Source: Candidatus Microthrix parvicella Bio17-1
Lineage (GTDB): Bacteria; Actinomycetota; Acidimicrobiia; Acidimicrobiales; Microtrichaceae
Reading direction: 5' to 3'
Assembly (NCBI RefSeq): GCF_000299415.1
Contig: NZ_AMPG01000001.1
Location: 496,001 to 560,000, forward strand
DNA: 64,000 bases
A program made the translations under genes and the position numbers. The notes under the pieces are model-generated. The model saw only the letters and a program-made list of their open reading frames with translations, did not search any database and had not been told where the DNA came from. This document shows positions 55,115 through 63,722 of the stretch, piece by piece (position 1 is the first letter of the stretch; every line of letters starts with the position of its first letter).

Positions 55115-56005
55115 GTGAGTCGTCAACGACGCAGAACCCGTTCTTCCGCCATTTCGCTCGTCCTGACGGTGACGATCGCCCTCGGGATGCTCGCCCTTTC
55201 GGGATGCACCCTGAGCGACGAAGACGCCGCCCGGCAGGCACGCAACCCCGATGTTGTGTCCTCCACCGCCGAGGGCACACAGGCGACGGCACCATCGGAC
55301 ACCGATGTGACGGCCTCCACGATGATGAAACCAGTGGCCGGTCTCGGTGCGCCGATCGCCCTGCTGATCAACAACGCGGGCGTGCCCGGCTTGGGCAACA
55401 CCTCCATGGCGAACGTGAGGGTCACGCCCGAACAGCAGGCATGCCTGGAGCGGGAGGCGTCCGCCTTGGAGCGGGCAGATCTGCGTACCCTCACCACCAA
55501 CGGTGGGTTCGTCGACCTGACGGTCTCTGGCACCGTCATCGTGACCAAAGCCATCAATGCCTGCCTGCCTCCCAAGGTGCTGGCCGAGCGCCTCGGCGAA
55601 GAGTACGCGATGCGCCTTCGCGTCGATAAGCGGACCGATCCCAAGTTCGCAGCCTGTATCACCGAGCAGATACGTGGTGAGAGCGGCAGATTGGTAATGG
55701 AAGTGGCCAGGGTGGCAGGTCGAGGAGGCCAGAAGCTGCCGCAGGCCGTGAAGGCGGTGGTCGACCCCTGTGGCAACACGCACCTGCAAAGAATGCTGAT
55801 CGACCACTACGTCCGCGGTGGTTACTCCAGCACAACCGCCTCCTGCATGGCCTTTGGTTTCATGCCACGCATCACCATTTCGGACGTGCTTGACGAGGGT
55901 GGGATCACCAACTTCGAAAAGCAACTCTCCCCAACGCTGGCCCTGGACCTGAAAGATGTAACCCTGGAGTGCGACCCCAAAAAGGTCGGCAGGCAGCCCG
56001 GCTAA
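55115..56005 (+). CDS. Cys-rich lipoprotein, paralogue B
   Basis: 296 residues from GTG. The lipobox is LSGC. The domain pattern QACLEREA, INACLPPKVLAERLGEEYA, FAACITEQIRGESG, VDPCGNTHLQ and TASCMAFG parallels that of the preceding gene, with the same Cys spacing. It is convergent with ilvN, with 19 bp between stops. Confidence 0.72.
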   Translation: MSRQRRRTRSSAISLVLTVTIALGMLALSGCTLSDEDAARQARNPDVVSSTAEGTQATAPSDTDVTASTMMKPVAGLGAPIALLINNAGVPGLGNTSMANVRVTPEQQACLEREASALERADLRTLTTNGGFVDLTVSGTVIVTKAINACLPPKVLAERLGEEYAMRLRVDKRTDPKFAACITEQIRGESGRLVMEVARVAGRGGQKLPQAVKAVVDPCGNTHLQRMLIDHYVRGGYSSTTASCMAFGFMPRITISDVLDEGGITNFEKQLSPTLALDLKDVTLECDPKKVGRQPG

Positions 56006-56024
56006 CGCTCCAGCGGGTTCTGGG

Positions 56025-56531
56025 TCAGCCGTTCCGATTGTCGATCTTGGGCAACGCCACCCGGCCGGTGCGTTGCAATGACGCCACCCCGTAGGGCAGG
56101 AGCAACTGCTCGAAGGTGTCCAGCCGGTCGGGGCGTGCGTCGAGGGCCACGGTGATGGCGTGATGGCCAACATCCAGAATTCGACCGTTGAACACCTGGG
56201 TGAGCTCGATCACCTCACGCCGTCGGTCCGACTCTGCCTTCACCGTCACCAGCATCAGCTCGCGCTCCACCGACTCGCGAGGGTCGAGCTCGGTGATCTT
56301 CAACACGTTCACCAGCTTGTTGAGCTGTTTGACCATCTGCTCGAGAGGAGCCGTGTCGACGTTGACCGTCACGGTGATTCGGCTGAGCCCGGGGTCGGAG
56401 GTGGGGGCCACCGCAAGGGATTCGATGTTGTAGCCGCGGCGGGCGAAAAGACCGGCCACCCGGGCCAGGACACCGGACTTGTTCTCAACCAGCACCGACA
56501 ACACGTGATGGTGCACCTCGTCGATCATCAC
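56025..56531 (-). CDS. ilvN: Acetolactate synthase small subunit
   Basis: 168 residues with an N-terminal ACT domain (VLSVLVENKSGVLARVAGLFARRG, NIESLAVAPT) that binds valine for feedback control, and the second small-subunit domain (ELMLVTVKAE). It overlaps ilvB by four bases (ATGA). Confidence 0.96.
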   Translation of the reverse strand: MMIDEVHHHVLSVLVENKSGVLARVAGLFARRGYNIESLAVAPTSDPGLSRITVTVNVDTAPLEQMVKQLNKLVNVLKITELDPRESVERELMLVTVKAESDRRREVIELTQVFNGRILDVGHHAITVALDARPDRLDTFEQLLLPYGVASLQRTGRVALPKIDNRNG

Positions 56532-58393
56532 TTGATCCTTTCGTCGGGACGAACATTCGGGGCATCCAGGTTCTGGGAAACCACGATCTCGTCGTTGCCC
56601 TTGCCCGAGGGCACCATCGGAAACACCTTCTCGGAGGAGTCGGTGCGGAATTCGATCACCACCGGACGGTCGTCGATCTCGTTGGCCTTGATGATGGTCG
56701 GCGCCACCTCCTCGGGCGATTCAACCCGGAAGGCGACGCAACCCATCGCCTCGGCCCACTTGACGTAATCGGGCAGATCGGGGCTGAGATACACCTCGCT
56801 GTAGCGCTCCTCGTAAAACATCTCCTGCCACTGGCGCACCATGCCGAGGTAGGCGTTGTTCAGGATGGCCACCTTCACCGGGATGCGTTCGGTGGCGGCG
56901 GTCACCAGTTCCTGGGCCGTCATTTGAAAACAACCGTCGCCATCCACCGACCAAACGGTGCGCTGAGGCATGCCCACCTTGGCGCCGATTGCCGCCGGCA
57001 CCGAGAAACCCATCGTTCCCAGACCACCGGAGTTGATCCAGGTGTAGGGGTGCCGGAACGTCCAGAACTGGCTCGTCCACATTTGATGCTGTCCCACGCC
57101 TGAGACGACGATGGTGTCCTCCGGCGACAGGTCACGCAGCTGCTCCAGCACGAACTGCGGCTTCAGCAGCTCGCCCGGCTCGGATTGCTCGTAGGACAAC
57201 GGGAACTTCTCCTGCCATCCGGACACCGTCGACCGCCAGGCCGAAATGTCGGTGGCCACCTCCGCTCCGCCGAGGCGCTCCAGGTCCACCAGCAGCGCCT
57301 CGATCACCTCCTTCGCATCACCCACGATGGGCACGTTTGCGTTTCGAACCTTGCCCAACTCGGCAGGGTCGATGTCAACGTGAATCACTTTGGCCTCGGG
57401 GGCGAACTCATCCAGCTTGCCGGTGACCCGGTCGTCGAATCGGCTGCCCAAGGCGATCAGCAGGTCGCTGCGCTGCATAGCGGTGACCGCCGTGTAGTTG
57501 CCGTGCATGCCTGGCATGCCCAGGCACAGCTCGTGATCGTCGGGGAAGGCACCGCGGGCCATGAGGGTGGTCACCACCGGGATGCGGAGCAGCTCGGCCA
57601 GCTCGCGCAGCGCCTCGGCCGCCCGAGCCTTCAGGATGCCACCACCGATGTACAGCACCGGCCGCTCGGCGGCCAGGATCATCTCAGCGGCCTCACTGAT
57701 CTTCCGAGGGTGTCCGGTGGTGGTGGGCCGATATCCGGGCAGCGAGGCCAGCACCTCCTCGTCGGTGGGCCAACGCCAGTCAAACCAGGCGTCCGGATTG
57801 TTCGGGTCGACGATGTCCTTCGGGATGTCCAACAGCACCGGGCCGGGGCGGCCGGTAGTGGCCAGGTGAAACGCCTGACGCACCTTGAGGGGGATGTCGG
57901 CGGCCAACGTGACCAGCTCGTTGTGCTTGGTCACCGAACGGGTGATGCCAACCGTATCGGCCTCCTGAAAGGCGTCAGTGCCAAGCGACTTGGTGCCCAC
58001 CTGGCCGGTGATGCACACCATCGGCACCGAGTCCATGTAGGCGTCGCACAGTGGCGTGACGATGTTGGTGGCCGCGGGCCCTGAGGTCACCATGGCCACA
58101 CCCGGCCGCCCGGTGGCGTGGGCGTACCCCTCCGCCATGTGACCGGCTCCCTGCTCATGGCGCACCAGGATGTGACGGATCGGACTATCGAGAATGGGGT
58201 CATACACCGGCAGAATGGCGCCGCCGGGCAGCCCGAAGATCGTGTCGGTACCCTCCAGCTCCAACGAGCGGATCAGTGCCTGACCGCCGTTGATGCGCTC
58301 AGCGGCCGGGGGGGCCGATGGCGTGGCAGCCGGTGTCGCTGCTGTGCCTGACGATGATGTGCCTGACGATGATGTGGACGCTGCGGCTTCCAT
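56528..58393 (-). CDS. ilvB: Acetolactate synthase large subunit
   Basis: 621 residues from the ATG at 58393 (GAGGAA upstream). ThDP-dependent: RHEQGAGHMAEGYAHATGRPG with the catalytic Glu, TSGPAATNIVTPLCDAYMDS, GSRFDDRVTGKL (FAD region) and the ThDP-Mg site SVDGDGCFQM to ILNNAYLGMVRQWQ. The first about 35 residues form a Ser/Thr/Ala/Pro-rich extension with a repeated SSGTSSSGT. Its mRNA leader has an attenuator and a leader peptide (58524-58617). Confidence 0.97.
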   Translation of the reverse strand: MEAAASTSSSGTSSSGTAATPAATPSAPPAAERINGGQALIRSLELEGTDTIFGLPGGAILPVYDPILDSPIRHILVRHEQGAGHMAEGYAHATGRPGVAMVTSGPAATNIVTPLCDAYMDSVPMVCITGQVGTKSLGTDAFQEADTVGITRSVTKHNELVTLAADIPLKVRQAFHLATTGRPGPVLLDIPKDIVDPNNPDAWFDWRWPTDEEVLASLPGYRPTTTGHPRKISEAAEMILAAERPVLYIGGGILKARAAEALRELAELLRIPVVTTLMARGAFPDDHELCLGMPGMHGNYTAVTAMQRSDLLIALGSRFDDRVTGKLDEFAPEAKVIHVDIDPAELGKVRNANVPIVGDAKEVIEALLVDLERLGGAEVATDISAWRSTVSGWQEKFPLSYEQSEPGELLKPQFVLEQLRDLSPEDTIVVSGVGQHQMWTSQFWTFRHPYTWINSGGLGTMGFSVPAAIGAKVGMPQRTVWSVDGDGCFQMTAQELVTAATERIPVKVAILNNAYLGMVRQWQEMFYEERYSEVYLSPDLPDYVKWAEAMGCVAFRVESPEEVAPTIIKANEIDDRPVVIEFRTDSSEKVFPMVPSGKGNDEIVVSQNLDAPNVRPDERIK

Positions 58394-58523
58394 GGTGATT
58401 CCTCGGGATGTTGGGAGGGTGGGGCGGTGATCTGGGAGAGGGAGGACGGGAAGGGTGTGACCTGCGGTCGATGTGGTTCGATGGTGAGGTGCTTGAGAGC
58501 GAAGGATACGGCGCCGAAAACGG

Positions 58524-58548
58524 GAACGACCTCCCACTGGGGGAGGTC
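58524..58548 (-). promoter_or_regulatory. ilvB leader hairpin with alternative pairing (attenuator)
   Basis: In the transcript, GACCTCCC and GGGAGGTC form an 8-bp stem (58528-58548). The 3' arm together with the next bases, GAGGTCGTTC, is also complementary over ten bases to GAACGACCTC at 58606-58615 inside the leader ORF. The two structures exclude each other, the hallmark of translation-coupled attenuation. Confidence 0.7.
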
Positions 58549-58584
58549 ATCACACACGCGAACAGAGGGTCTCGGGTGTGCGCC

Positions 58585-58617
58585 TTAGCGCACTACGAGC
58601 AACATGAGGTCGTTCAC
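58585..58617 (-). CDS. Leader peptide of ilvB, MNDLMLLVVR
   Basis: Ten codons (GTG start, TAA stop) including Leu-Leu-Val-Val in a row, as in known branched-chain amino-acid leader peptides. An internal ATG would give MLLVVR. A G-run precedes the GTG, and the start region takes part in the alternative pairing with the attenuator hairpin. Slow decoding when Leu or Val is scarce should change which structure forms. Confidence 0.65.
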   Translation of the reverse strand: MNDLMLLVVR

Positions 58618-58694
58618 CCCCCCAGTGTGCACCGCGGACGGCGCCTTTCACAACCGGGAAGCACAATCCCCTTACTCAACACGGAGGTTTCACC

Positions 58695-59411
58695 ATGCGA
58701 CTTGGTCTGCTGATGTGCGGACGGGTGGCGCCGGCCGCGCAGCGAGCCGGGGGCGATTACCCCGAGTTGTTCGCAACGTTCTTCGCCCAACATGACATCA
58801 CCCTGCAACAGATCGACCTCGACCAGGGCAGGCTCCCCGACGATCTCGATGCGATGGATGGATGGATCACCACCGGTTCGGCCCACTCAATGGTGGTGGA
58901 TGACCTGCCGTGGTTGGCCGATGCGCTTGACCTGGTCCGCACGTTGGTCGCCGAGAACCGCCCCTACATCGGCGACTGTTTCGGCCATCAGCTCCTGGGG
59001 CGGGCGCTCGGCGGCACCGTCGAGCGGACCTCGCTCTTCCGGGTGGGGGTGCAGAACTACCGGGTGACGGCGCGCCGGCCGTGGATGATCCCGGATGCCG
59101 AGACATTCCGGCTGGTCGCCTCCCATCAGGATCAGGTGACCGTGCCGCCTGAGGGCGCCACGGTGTTCGCTGAGGGTCCCGAGTGTCCGGTGGCGGGCAT
59201 GGCCTTCGGCTCGGCCATCTCATTTCAGGGCCACCCCGAATACACCCCGGAGCTGTCTCACCTGCTGACCCTGGACCGCCGGGACCGCATCGGAGAGGAC
59301 GAGACCCAGCGTGGCCTGGCCTCACTGGACCGGGGCGTCACCCAAGGCCTGGTGGCCGACTGGATCGTCGAGTTTGTGCGCCGGAGCATGGCGGAGCGCA
59401 GCCGACGATGA
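58695..59411 (+). CDS. Class I glutamine amidotransferase, GMP-synthase-like
   Basis: 238 residues. MRLGLLMCGRVAP start, GWITTGSAHSM, the nucleophile in YIGDCFGHQLLGRALGG and the His-Glu pair in SFQGHPEYTPE make a full triad. It is a stand-alone amidotransferase of unknown acceptor, similar to predicted gamma-glutamyl hydrolase-type proteins. It is divergent from ilvB and overlaps the next gene by four bases. Confidence 0.88.
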   Translation: MRLGLLMCGRVAPAAQRAGGDYPELFATFFAQHDITLQQIDLDQGRLPDDLDAMDGWITTGSAHSMVVDDLPWLADALDLVRTLVAENRPYIGDCFGHQLLGRALGGTVERTSLFRVGVQNYRVTARRPWMIPDAETFRLVASHQDQVTVPPEGATVFAEGPECPVAGMAFGSAISFQGHPEYTPELSHLLTLDRRDRIGEDETQRGLASLDRGVTQGLVADWIVEFVRRSMAERSRR

Positions 59412-59929
59412 CAGCACCTGGTGAACGGCCCGCGCGCCTCGGGGTGTACCCAGGATCGTTCCACCCGCTCACCATCGCCCACGTGGCCATCATCGATGCC
59501 GCGCTCCAGCAGTTGGATCTGGCCCGGTTGGACCTGTCGATCAGCAGGGCCGCCTTCGACAAGTCCCACCTCGACGCTCACCTCGGCGAGCGCGTCGACG
59601 CGCTTCGTCGTTCGTTCACTCATCGACTTGAGGTCGGAGTGATCGTGACGGAGCACCGTTTGATCGCCGACGTTGCACGCGGCTACGACGCAGTGGTGAT
59701 GGGCGCCGACAAGTGGCACCAGTTACACGAGCTGCGATTTTACGACGGCAGGGTGAGTGCCCGCGACGCCGCCGTTGCATCACTGCCCGATGTGGCGGTG
59801 GCACCCCGCCTCGGTTGGTCCGCCCCGCCGGAGCACCGACTGCACCTCTCGCCGAACTTTGAAGGCGTCTCCGCCACCGCGGTGCGCGCCGGCCGGGACG
59901 AGTGGCGGGCTCCGACCGGCGAGCACTGA
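59408..59929 (+). CDS. Nucleotidyltransferase, NadD/cytidylyltransferase-like
   Basis: 173 residues. GVYPGSFHPLTIAHVAII is the HxxxH-type nucleotide motif of adenylyl/cytidylyl transferases, and FEGVSATAVR near the end resembles the ISSTxIR motif. VVMGADKWHQL is like the NadD substrate loop. It is not long enough to carry a second domain. Coupled (ATGA) to the amidotransferase, so both may act on one small molecule. Confidence 0.82.
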   Translation: MTAPGERPARLGVYPGSFHPLTIAHVAIIDAALQQLDLARLDLSISRAAFDKSHLDAHLGERVDALRRSFTHRLEVGVIVTEHRLIADVARGYDAVVMGADKWHQLHELRFYDGRVSARDAAVASLPDVAVAPRLGWSAPPEHRLHLSPNFEGVSATAVRAGRDEWRAPTGEH

Positions 59930-59969
59930 GCTGCCGGCGTTTCCTCGGATGACAACCGGCAGCGGGCCG

Positions 59970-61637
59970 TCACCGCGGGTCGACCGCGCTCAGCACCCGG
60001 TCCACACGACCGGTGAACATCCTGGTGGCTGATCGCTCGGCGATGGCGCCCAGCCCCACGTCCACCAGCAGCGAGCCGGCCACCAGGGCCACAACCACCA
60101 CGGGCCGCCCAGCGCCCAGGTAGCCGATGGCCAATGCCGGGGGCAGCGTGACCAGGCCCATCAACACCAGGCTGACGCCCAGGAACAGTCCGGACAGGCA
60201 ACCCTGCCCGGCGTCGGCCGACGCGAACGGGTTGGACGATTCAGGCTGGGCCACCGGTGCGTTGACGCTGACGAACACGGCCACCCCGGAGGCAAGCACC
60301 ACCGACCCGGCGGCGAGAACCAGGCCAACCGGCACCAGCGACCACCCTCCGGTGAGGGCTGCCACCATCGGCGGCACCACCACCACCGGCAGGGCACCCG
60401 AGAACATGGCTGCCAATCGCTTGCCACGCACCAGATGACGCAGGTCGCCGTTGGCCAGCACGTCGGCTGCCAAGGCCCGGCCATCGGTACCCAACGCGTT
60501 CTGGTTGTCGAAGATCACCGAAAACTGGGCCGCCGTGCCCAACAAGACCAGGGTGGGGCTTCGGGTTTCCCCTGCCGACAGCACCACCGCCAACGAGCCA
60601 CCGATACCAAGCGCCAGCGCGGCCACGTAACCGGTGACGAGCCTTGGCGAACGTAGCTTGAGCCGTACCGATCGAACCGCAACGGTCCAGGCCGACGATT
60701 CGGGAATCCAGCGGGGGTAAGGCCGCCTCCGTCGACGCCGACGCGCCGCTCGTGAGGTGGGTCCCGCTCCCGGCGTCGCCACCAGGAACTTTCGAAAGGT
60801 ACGGCCATGAAGCACGAACAGCGGTGGCAACACGACCAAACCCAGGACAAGGTGCCCAAGCGCCGAAGCGGGCGAGGCCCCCGCCTGGGTCACCGCCCGA
60901 GCCAACTGCCCGGTGGGTGTCCACACCAACTTGTCTGAGGCAGCATTCCACCAGTCGCTCTCACGGGTCATCAGGTAGCTCACCGATTGGGCCGCAGCGG
61001 CCAGCAACAGCCCCGCCGACGCCGTCAACAGGTTGGCGAAGCGACGGCCGCGACCTCCCGACAGGATGCCCAGGGCATTGGTCGTCAGACGCGCACAGAC
61101 GGCGACGAGCGCCAGCATCGCTCCGACCGCAAGCACCACGATCGGCGCGCCGAGGCCTACGGACGCGTAGCCGGCAATGATTCCAAGGCACAGCAACAGT
61201 CCGGCCAAGCCGGCCGGTCCTACCAGCGACGATGCCAACACCCCGCCAGACAGCGCCGAGTTTGAGAGGGGTAGCACCGCCAGCCTGCGGGGGTCGATCG
61301 TGCCCTCCGAACCCACCATGGCACCGAACAACACGGCCACGATCGGTGCGATCGTGGCCCCCACCACCAGCACCGGGTCCAGCCAATCGGTCTGCCGGGC
61401 AGCCACTGCGATGCCCACCCCCATGGTGCCGGCGAAGAGCCCGGCAGCGGCCGTTCCCACCACCAGACCAACGGCGTGCATCGCGGAACTCCGTGCCAGC
61501 GACGTCAGCAACGCCACCTTGAGCGCCAAGATTCTTCGGGTTGCGGCGAGGGCTCCCAGCGGCGGAGGGGCCCCATGAGCCGCCACCACGGCCACAGCCG
61601 GTGCCGGCGTTTCCGTGATGAGGTTCAGTTCGGTCAC
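59970..61637 (-). CDS. ABC-type exporter, membrane subunit
   Basis: 555 residues with about 12 hydrophobic segments in two halves, without an extracellular domain. It is coupled to the ATPase gene by an ATGA overlap. The pattern fits ABC-2-type permeases of unknown cargo. A hydrophilic Arg-rich loop (ARRRRRRRPYPRW) separates the halves. Confidence 0.82.
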   Translation of the reverse strand: MTELNLITETPAPAVAVVAAHGAPPPLGALAATRRILALKVALLTSLARSSAMHAVGLVVGTAAAGLFAGTMGVGIAVAARQTDWLDPVLVVGATIAPIVAVLFGAMVGSEGTIDPRRLAVLPLSNSALSGGVLASSLVGPAGLAGLLLCLGIIAGYASVGLGAPIVVLAVGAMLALVAVCARLTTNALGILSGGRGRRFANLLTASAGLLLAAAAQSVSYLMTRESDWWNAASDKLVWTPTGQLARAVTQAGASPASALGHLVLGLVVLPPLFVLHGRTFRKFLVATPGAGPTSRAARRRRRRRPYPRWIPESSAWTVAVRSVRLKLRSPRLVTGYVAALALGIGGSLAVVLSAGETRSPTLVLLGTAAQFSVIFDNQNALGTDGRALAADVLANGDLRHLVRGKRLAAMFSGALPVVVVPPMVAALTGGWSLVPVGLVLAAGSVVLASGVAVFVSVNAPVAQPESSNPFASADAGQGCLSGLFLGVSLVLMGLVTLPPALAIGYLGAGRPVVVVALVAGSLLVDVGLGAIAERSATRMFTGRVDRVLSAVDPR

Positions 61638-62395
61638 GCCGGCGCGTCCAGCCAGTCCAGCAGCGCTGCATCCGTGGGTGCCTCACCCACGATCGAGATG
61701 AACGCGTCCTCCAGCGTGCTGTTGCCCGACAGTTCCTCGACGGCCCCGGCGGCAAGCACCTCGCCTCGCCGGATGATCGCCACGTGATCGCAGACCTTTT
61801 GCAAGACCTCCATGACGTGACTGGACACCACCACGGTGCCGCCCGCCTCCCGGTAGCGGTCCAGCACCTGGCGAACGGTCATTGCCGACACGGGGTCCAC
61901 GCCCTCAAACGGCTCATCCAGGAGGAGTAGCGCAGGACGGTGGAGTAACGCCGTGGCCAGCGACAACTTTTTACGCATGCCGTGGCTGTAGTCGCCGATG
62001 GCCTCGTCGGCGGCTTCCGTCAAGCCCAAAACCTCGAGTAGTCCCCTGGAGCGGGTCTCGGTTTCGATCCGCCCAAGGTTGCGCAGCAGGCCGATGTGAA
62101 CGAGCTGTTCGATGCCGGTGAGACGCTCGAACAACAACAGTGGGTCGGGTACGACGCCGACGCGGCGGCGGGCCTCAACGGGGTCGGCCCACACGTCGAT
62201 GCCATCGACGAGCACCCCACCGCGGTCCGGCCGGAGCAACCCGGCACACATCCGCATGGTGGTCGTCTTGCCGGAACCGTTGGGGCCGATCAACCCAAAG
62301 CAACTTGCACGGGGCACCTCGAGGTTGAGCCCCGCCACCGCCACATTGCTCCCAAAGGCTTTAGCCAGGTCACGGGTGGACAGCGCTGACACCAT
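61634..62395 (-). CDS. ABC-type exporter, ATP-binding subunit
   Basis: 253 residues. Walker A GPNGSGKTT, the signature YSHGMRKKLSLA and Walker B LLLLDEPFEGVD are all present, followed by the H-loop SSHVMEVL. It is of the ABC-2 (CcmA/NatA-like) type. It is transcribed with the membrane subunit. Confidence 0.96.
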   Translation of the reverse strand: MVSALSTRDLAKAFGSNVAVAGLNLEVPRASCFGLIGPNGSGKTTTMRMCAGLLRPDRGGVLVDGIDVWADPVEARRRVGVVPDPLLLFERLTGIEQLVHIGLLRNLGRIETETRSRGLLEVLGLTEAADEAIGDYSHGMRKKLSLATALLHRPALLLLDEPFEGVDPVSAMTVRQVLDRYREAGGTVVVSSHVMEVLQKVCDHVAIIRRGEVLAAGAVEELSGNSTLEDAFISIVGEAPTDAALLDWLDAPA

Positions 62396-62454
62396 CGGGC
62401 GAGCGTATCGACCGATGGGCCGTTGGCCCCGGCAGACCCCAAGGACGGTTCTGG

Positions 62455-62934
62455 CTACTCCTCCACCGTGTTCTCGTGGATCGATTGATCGTTGTCGCCG
62501 TCGTCCCGGGATACGTGACGAGCGATACTCATGCAGAAGCCACCCAGCGCCGCGCGCAGCGCCGTGGCGGCGCCCGCCGACTGCACGCCGTTGATCGGAA
62601 CAAACGAGCCCGCCCAGGTCAGCAGGCTGCCCTCGGCCACCGGCTCGACGCTGACCGTGGCCTCGTAGTCCTGCAGCGGTAGGCCGGTGAGCAACTTGTA
62701 GCTGAGCGACCGCGGTGGGTCGAAAGCAGTGATCTGCTCCCGACTTTCCACGGGGGGACGTCCAACCTTGCGAATGGCGCCCACGCCGTCCGGGTGGCCT
62801 TCCCCCTCGGCCTCACGCTCGGATTCGATCCCGATCGCCCACCGGCCCCATGCCGAATTGTCGGCCACCAGGTCGAACACCTCCTCTGGAGATGCGGCGA
62901 TGAAACGGCGGACGGTCACGGTGCGGCGTGTCAT
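62455..62934 (-). CDS. SRPBCC-family protein
   Basis: 159 residues from the ATG at 62934. TVTVRRFIAASPEEVFDLVADNSAWGRW is the opening of the START/Bet-v1-like (SRPBCC, polyketide cyclase-type) fold, with VEPVAEGSLLTWAGSF in the middle. Such proteins bind hydrophobic ligands; the ligand is unknown. It is divergent from ung across 55 bp. Confidence 0.85.
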   Translation of the reverse strand: MTRRTVTVRRFIAASPEEVFDLVADNSAWGRWAIGIESEREAEGEGHPDGVGAIRKVGRPPVESREQITAFDPPRSLSYKLLTGLPLQDYEATVSVEPVAEGSLLTWAGSFVPINGVQSAGAATALRAALGGFCMSIARHVSRDDGDNDQSIHENTVEE

Positions 62935-62989
62935 GGCACCATCCTCGCGCCTCACGCAAGGGCCGCGCGCCACGAGGCAAACTGGAGCT

Positions 62990-63652
62990 GTGCCAACCAC
63001 CGATTGGAACCCGCTTCTTCGCGAACAGTTCGAGGCCCCCTATTGGCCCGCCCTGATGTCCTTCGTCGCCGCCGAGCGGGCGAACGGGCCGGTGTACCCG
63101 CCCCAGAACCAGGTGTTTGCGGCGCTCCATCTCACGTCCTATGCCAACCTTCGAGTGGTGATCCTGGGGCAGGACCCCTACCACGGCCCGGGACAGGCTC
63201 ACGGCCTGGCGTTCTCCGTGGCCGACGGGGTGGCGCATCCGCCTTCGCTGCGCAACATCTTCGTCGAACTGGCCGATGATCTGGGCTGCTCCACGCCCGC
63301 CAACGGCAACCTTTCGGCGTGGGCCACCCAGGGCGTGTTGTTGTTGAACACCACCCTGACGGTGCGAGCGGGAGCCGCCGCATCACATCAGGGCCATGGG
63401 TGGGAGACCTTTACCGACCGGGTGATCGCTGCCGCAACGGCTCAAACCAAACGCGTGGTGTTCATTCTGTGGGGTGCCTCGGCCCAGCGGAAACACTCGC
63501 TGATCGATGCCAAACGCCACACGGTCATCAAGGCGCCACACCCGTCACCGCTCTCGGCTCATCGTGGGTTCTTTGGCTCCAAACCGTTCAGCCGGGCCAA
63601 CGCCGCGCTGCTTGAGGCCGGTCGCACGCCCATCGATTGGTGTCTCGCCTGA
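62990..63652 (+). CDS. ung: Uracil-DNA glycosylase
   Basis: 220 residues from GTG (GGAG upstream). The family-1 motifs are complete: catalytic water-activating Asp in ILGQDPYHGPGQAHGLAFS, GVLLLNTTLTV and the His loop APHPSPLSAHRGFFGS. It removes uracil from DNA at the start of base-excision repair. Confidence 0.97.
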   Translation: MPTTDWNPLLREQFEAPYWPALMSFVAAERANGPVYPPQNQVFAALHLTSYANLRVVILGQDPYHGPGQAHGLAFSVADGVAHPPSLRNIFVELADDLGCSTPANGNLSAWATQGVLLLNTTLTVRAGAAASHQGHGWETFTDRVIAAATAQTKRVVFILWGASAQRKHSLIDAKRHTVIKAPHPSPLSAHRGFFGSKPFSRANAALLEAGRTPIDWCLA

Positions 63653-63722
63653 CGCCCCGCTTCCGCCTTCGACTGCTCGCCACCACATGGTTCGCCGGAA
63701 GGCCACTGGGCACACTGTGACG

